Assembly (NCBI GenBank): GCA_031291475.1
Contig: JARLIY010000025.1
Span: 1-37,100, forward strand
DNA length: 37,100 bases
Direction of reading: 5' to 3'
Source: Xanthobacteraceae bacterium
GTDB lineage: Bacteria; Pseudomonadota; Alphaproteobacteria; Rhizobiales; Xanthobacteraceae
Part shown: piece by piece, positions 33,964 to 37,100 of the stretch
Layout of the letters: every line of letters begins with the position of its first letter
How positions within the stretch are numbered: position 1 is the stretch's first letter
Translations under genes and position numbers: made by a program
Notes under the pieces: model-generated
The model's input: the letters and a program-made list of their open reading frames with translations, nothing else
Database searches by the model: none
What the model was told of the DNA's origin: nothing

Positions 33964-34287
33964 CTAGGACACGCAACGGCCGGCGATGCGCGCCAATCGA
34001 CGGCTCACAAGCGGGCTTACCAGCGGCTCGCAGCCGAAGGGTAATTTCGCGTCGGAAACCGTTTCACGCGGCGCCACGGCAGCCGGATGGGAAGCGGGCG
34101 CGGATGACAAACGATCGCCCTTGAGCGCACGGTTCACGGTTTCGGCGCGAGCATCGATTCCCGATCGCGCCCTCAGATCCGACACTTCGAGACCGGTAAT
34201 GACGGCAAGTGTGGCAAGAGCGACAATCAAGCCGCGCCCGAAAATCCGATAGCCGCCGACCGATTCGATGGGTGCGTGAACAAACAT
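33964..34287 (-). CDS. Small exported or membrane-anchored protein (107 aa)
   Basis: A 107-residue protein with one hydrophobic segment (IFGRGLIVALATLAVITGLEV). The C-terminal LPFGCEPLVSPLVSRRLARIAGRCVS has two Cys that could form a disulfide. This kind of GCEP..SP...R..LAR..GRC tail occurs in several small exported proteins of the group, from memory. GAAGAGG precedes ATG 34287 (a GTG at 34305 is alternative). The gene has no identified function. It is convergent with the 4-TM gene, 41 bases away. Confidence 0.65.
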   Translation of the reverse strand: MFVHAPIESVGGYRIFGRGLIVALATLAVITGLEVSDLRARSGIDARAETVNRALKGDRLSSAPASHPAAVAPRETVSDAKLPFGCEPLVSPLVSRRLARIAGRCVS

Positions 34288-34479
34288 GGCATGGTGCCTC
34301 TTCACGAGCCATGCTTAACCCTCGTACGGCGAAAGAAAATTCAGATAATCCCCCTAAGGGGAATCCCGGAGAAATGATCCCCGCTGCGCCTATCGTCAAA
34401 TGATTATCCCGTCTACAAATTTAAAACCGAACTGCGGATCATTAAACAGTTCTGATCGGCGGAGAGGGGATCGCAAGAA

Positions 34480-34493
34480 TTGATTTGAATCAA
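34480..34493. promoter_or_regulatory. FNR/FixK-type box TTGAT-TTGA-ATCAA
   Basis: Perfect TTGAT-N4-ATCAA palindrome 67 bases before the HdeD-like start. A -10 at the expected place (34516-34521) is poor (CAAACG), so the promoter geometry is less clear than for the boxes at 18735 and 33286. Confidence 0.68.
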
Positions 34494-34560
34494 TGCGATC
34501 GATCTTTTTTTAGCGCAAACGCCAACTCACAAAATAGGCGCAAGGAATAATCAGGCTCCG

Positions 34561-35166
34561 ATGGCAAAATCGATACAGGACCACTGGATTATCTTTCTTG
34601 TCGAAGGTGTGGCGCTCATTTTGTTGGGGCTGCTCGCGGTGATCGTTCCATCGATCGCTAGCGCACATGCGACCGTTGTCCTGGGCTGGCTTTTTCTCAT
34701 CAGCGGAATCATTGGACTGGCGACAACTTACTGGGTGCGACGGGCACCAGGGTTCTGGTGGTCCCTCGTTTCCGCTTTGCTCGCTATTTTGGTGGGTGCG
34801 GTCCTGATCGCGAACAAGTCGCAGGATTTGTATGGGGGTCTGATGGGATGGCCATTTGAAAAAGCCGGGCCGCTGCGGCTGATTTTGGCTATTTTCTTCC
34901 TTGTCGAAGGCGGCTTGTCGATCATGTTTGCTGTCGAACACCGTCGTCACTTTTCCGGCCGCTGGGCCTGGATGTTGGCAAGCGGCATCGTCGACATTAT
35001 CTTGGCGAGCATTATCATTTTCGACCTTCCGGGGAGCTCTTCGTGGACGATGGGCCTGCTCGTCGGGATCAACATGATCCTCGGCGGCGGCGCTTTGATC
35101 GCGATGGGATTGCATGCTCGCAATGAATTTGCCGGGCCGAATGCAATTCCACCGCGCGCCGCGTGA
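34561..35166 (+). CDS. HdeD-like (DUF308) membrane protein
   Basis: A 201-residue protein with six predicted membrane helices in the paired order typical of HdeD/DUF308. IIFLVEGVALILLGLLAVIVPSIA is followed by TVVLGWLFLISGIIGL, then SLVSALLAILVGAVLIAN, LRLILAIFFLVEGGLSIMFAV, WMLASGIVDIILASIIIFDLP and LLVGINMILGGGALIAMGL. HdeD is tied to acid resistance in E. coli, but most alphaproteobacterial copies have no tested role. The ribosome site is weak (AAGGA about 14 bases upstream). It sits alone, under a FixK-type box. Confidence 0.85.
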   Translation: MAKSIQDHWIIFLVEGVALILLGLLAVIVPSIASAHATVVLGWLFLISGIIGLATTYWVRRAPGFWWSLVSALLAILVGAVLIANKSQDLYGGLMGWPFEKAGPLRLILAIFFLVEGGLSIMFAVEHRRHFSGRWAWMLASGIVDIILASIIIFDLPGSSSWTMGLLVGINMILGGGALIAMGLHARNEFAGPNAIPPRAA

Positions 35167-35266
35167 TCGATCCTACGCTAATGATCTAGAGGCGACGATT
35201 TCCCTGGCGGCAGAGGCATTAGCGGCAGGCGCGGTGCAACCGGGCGAAACTGTGCAGCAGGGGTCG

Positions 35267-35647
35267 TCAGCGCCGCTTGCGCAGGCGGCGGGCTTCCAGC
35301 GCGACGACGGTGCGGCGGGCGCTGTGGTCGAGCACCTTCTTCGGCACTTTCTCGGCGATGCCGAGCAGCCGCTCGCGGCGATCCATCTCCTTCCAGACAT
35401 CCTCCGGACGGATGCCAGCGGAAACCCAGAGAACCACCAGATTGTAGATGAGGTCGGCGCTTTCCTTGACCACGGAGTCGCGGTCGCCGTGCATGGCGTC
35501 GATGACCACTTCGACCGCCTCTTCGGCGAGCTTCTTCGCCATCTTGCTGCGGCCCGAGCGCAAGAGCCGCGCCGTCCGCGAGGTGGACGGATCGTCGTGC
35601 CGGCAGGCCAGCGCCGCTTGGTAGAGGCGGTTGATCGAATCAGCCAT
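35267..35647 (-). CDS. hisE: HisE-like phosphoribosyl-ATP pyrophosphohydrolase, divergent copy
   Basis: A 126-residue protein of the MazG/HisE fold. The core has SKMAKKLAEEAVEVVIDAMHGDRDSVVKESADLIYNLVVLWVSAGI, where the EExxE-type and ExxD metal-binding residues of the all-alpha NTP pyrophosphatase fold can be seen. A second, basic C-terminal segment (VPKKVLDHSARRTVVALEARRLRKRR) is longer than in ordinary HisE. No other histidine genes are near, and the usual hisE in this group sits next to hisF, so this may be a second copy or a related house-cleaning pyrophosphatase. The start at 35647 lacks a clear ribosome site. It lies about 88 bases before the end of the putA gene on the same strand. 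Confidence 0.82.
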   Translation of the reverse strand: MADSINRLYQAALACRHDDPSTSRTARLLRSGRSKMAKKLAEEAVEVVIDAMHGDRDSVVKESADLIYNLVVLWVSAGIRPEDVWKEMDRRERLLGIAEKVPKKVLDHSARRTVVALEARRLRKRR

Positions 35648-35735
35648 CGGCTATCAGAATAGCGCGATATCGTCGCAATTGTGTTAAAGACTTAAGACGA
35701 GGGGCTGGGTTCTGCCCGACCCCAGTGCACTGCCG

Positions 35736-37100
35736 CTATTCCTCCTGTGCCAGGAGCCCGGCATTGCCGCCGGCGGCCGCGATATTGACGGTCACCACCT
35801 GCTCGGTTGTGAAGCGGCGGAGATAATTCGGCCCGCCGGCCTTCGGCCCGGTGCCGGAGAGGCGGGTGCCGCCGAAGGGCTGGGTGCCAACCACCGCGCC
35901 GATCATGCTGCGATTGACGTAGACGTTGCCGTGCGGAAGCCGCGCGGCGATGCGCTCGACCGTGCGATCGATGCGCGAATGCACGCCGAGCGTCAGCGCC
36001 GTGTCGTTGCCGGCGATATCGTCGAGCAGCGCATCGAGGCCATCGGCGCGCCAGCGCACCACGTGGAGCACCGGGCCGAACACTTCCTCCGTGAGCTCGC
36101 CGGCGCGGTCGAGCTCGACGATGGCCGGCGCCACATAGTGGTCGCCGGCCGGCGGTGCCGCGCCGTCCCAGCGGTAGCGGAGGCGGCCGGCGCGCGCCAT
36201 CGCCGCGATCCAGCCTTCGAGCTTGCCTTTTGCGTCGATGTCGATCACCGGGCCGACATGGGTCGCTGGCCGGCGCGGATCGCCGAGCGTGAGTTCGCTG
36301 GTCGCGCCGATCAGCATGTCGAGCATCGGCGCGGCGATGTCTTCCTGCAAGCACAGAAGCCGCAGGGCCGAGCAGCGCTGCCCGGCGGAGCGGAACGCCG
36401 AGGCGATCACGTCGTCGGTCACCTGCTCGGGCAGCGCGGTTGCGTCCACGATCATGGCATTGATGCCGCCGGTTTCTGCGATCAGTGGCACGATCGGCCG
36501 TTTCTTCGCGGTGAGCGCCCGATTGATGGCGCTGCCGACCTCGGTCGAGCCGGTGAAGGCGACGCCGGCGACGTCAGCATCGGCGACGAGGCTTGCTCCC
36601 ACCTTGCCGTCGCCGGGGAGAAGATGCAGCGCATTGGCCGGCACGCCCGCTTGATGGAGCAGCTTCACGGCGCGTGCCGCGATGAGGGGGGTCTGCTCGG
36701 CCGGCTTCGCCACCACGGCATTGCCGGCGGCGAGCGCGGCGGCGATCTGGCCGACGAAAATCGCCAGCGGGAAATTCCACGGGCTGATGCAGACGAAAAC
36801 GCCGCGGCCGCGATAGCGCAGCACATTGCTCTCGCCGGTCGGGCCGGGCATCGTCTGTGGGTCGAGGTCGGCGCGCGCCCGCGCGGCGTAATAACGGCAA
36901 TAATCCACCGCCTCGCGCACTTCCGCGAGCGCATCGTCGAGGGTCTTGCCGCCCTCGTTCTGCAACAGCGCGATCAGCGCGCCGCGATTTTTTTCCACGA
37001 GATTGCCGGCGCGCAACAAAGCCGCGGCGCGCTCGGCCGCGGGCGTCGCCGCCCAAGCGGCAAACCCGGCGGCCGCCGCCGCCATCGCCGCGCGGGCGAG
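35736..37100 (-). CDS. putA: PutA, proline dehydrogenase/P5C dehydrogenase, C-terminal part (partial)
   Basis: The last ~455 residues of a bifunctional PutA, cut by the right edge. The portion present is the delta-1-pyrroline-5-carboxylate dehydrogenase domain. Seen: ISPWNFPLAIFVGQIAAALAAGNAVVAKPAEQTPL, the VAFTGSTEVG nucleotide loop, LIAETGGINAMIVD with the general-base Glu, and SAGQRCSALRLLCLQ with the catalytic Cys. The C-terminus ends TEQVVTVNIAAAGGNAGLLAQEE, the usual PutA tail that helps form the substrate channel. It oxidises proline to glutamate in two steps with NAD+. The proline dehydrogenase domain and the start should lie beyond 37100. Confidence 0.93.
   Translation of the reverse strand, partial: LARAAMAAAAAGFAAWAATPAAERAAALLRAGNLVEKNRGALIALLQNEGGKTLDDALAEVREAVDYCRYYAARARADLDPQTMPGPTGESNVLRYRGRGVFVCISPWNFPLAIFVGQIAAALAAGNAVVAKPAEQTPLIAARAVKLLHQAGVPANALHLLPGDGKVGASLVADADVAGVAFTGSTEVGSAINRALTAKKRPIVPLIAETGGINAMIVDATALPEQVTDDVIASAFRSAGQRCSALRLLCLQEDIAAPMLDMLIGATSELTLGDPRRPATHVGPVIDIDAKGKLEGWIAAMARAGRLRYRWDGAAPPAGDHYVAPAIVELDRAGELTEEVFGPVLHVVRWRADGLDALLDDIAGNDTALTLGVHSRIDRTVERIAARLPHGNVYVNRSMIGAVVGTQPFGGTRLSGTGPKAGGPNYLRRFTTEQVVTVNIAAAGGNAGLLAQEE

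Noticed and set aside
35630..35645. TTGAT-CGA-ATCAG near the hisE start
   Set aside because: Spacer is three bases and the last base differs; within coding sequence.

Overview
The window is high-GC DNA from an alphaproteobacterium. It most likely belongs to the Hyphomicrobiales near Bradyrhizobium, Rhodopseudomonas or the Xanthobacteraceae. That placement rests on the gene families present (DUF1614, DUF6455, BrnA-like, paired acyl-CoA dehydrogenases, a PutA carboxy-terminus), on FixK/FNR-type operators, and on dispersed palindromic repeats of the kind known from that group. I see no phage, transposase, integrase, CRISPR array, rRNA or tRNA. Species cannot be fixed from this stretch.

Positions 1-10,100 are mainly catabolic and single-gene units: an OsmC-family protein, a DUF1993 protein, a SnoaL/NTF2-like protein, two adjacent acyl-CoA dehydrogenases, a broken old yellow enzyme, an HpaB-type flavin monooxygenase, a MetE-C-like methyltransferase and a DUF1275 membrane protein. 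Positions 10,200-16,000 hold small and poorly known genes: a DUF1614 membrane protein, small exported proteins, a DOPA 4,5-dioxygenase-like protein, a zinc-ribbon protein, an RMD1/DUF155 protein and an orphan BrnA-like antitoxin. Positions 16,000-20,450 carry a double-CDGSH iron-sulfur protein, an orphan LivJ-type binding protein, a VOC protein, a DUF6455 protein and an outer-membrane phenol-degradation-type protein.

Positions 20,500-26,450 contain thiC, whose TPP riboswitch is separated from it by a gene for an uncharacterised membrane protein. Then come a YqgE-like protein with an exported N-terminus, an HpaH-like hydratase, an exported helical protein, a YqaA/DedA membrane protein and a Gly-rich exported protein. 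Positions 26,670-32,685 look more accessory. A membrane-bound class III cyclase gene lies between a truncated copy and an intact copy of the same HAD phosphatase gene, next to a formylglycine-generating enzyme - Tat-exported sulfatase - HAD operon. The right end (32,860-37,100) has small exported and membrane proteins, an HdeD-like protein, a divergent hisE and the 3' part of putA.

The strongest unlisted signal is a set of six TTGAT-N4-(A/G)TCAA boxes, all intergenic (12906, 18185, 18735, 26985, 33286, 34480). They lie in front of genes of unknown or signalling function: a 2-TM protein, the VOC or LivJ-type gene, DUF6455, the cyclase, a 4-TM protein and an HdeD-like protein. Several have a -10-like hexamer at the distance expected for a class II FNR/FixK promoter. 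This suggests an oxygen-responsive group of mostly undescribed genes scattered through an otherwise ordinary region.
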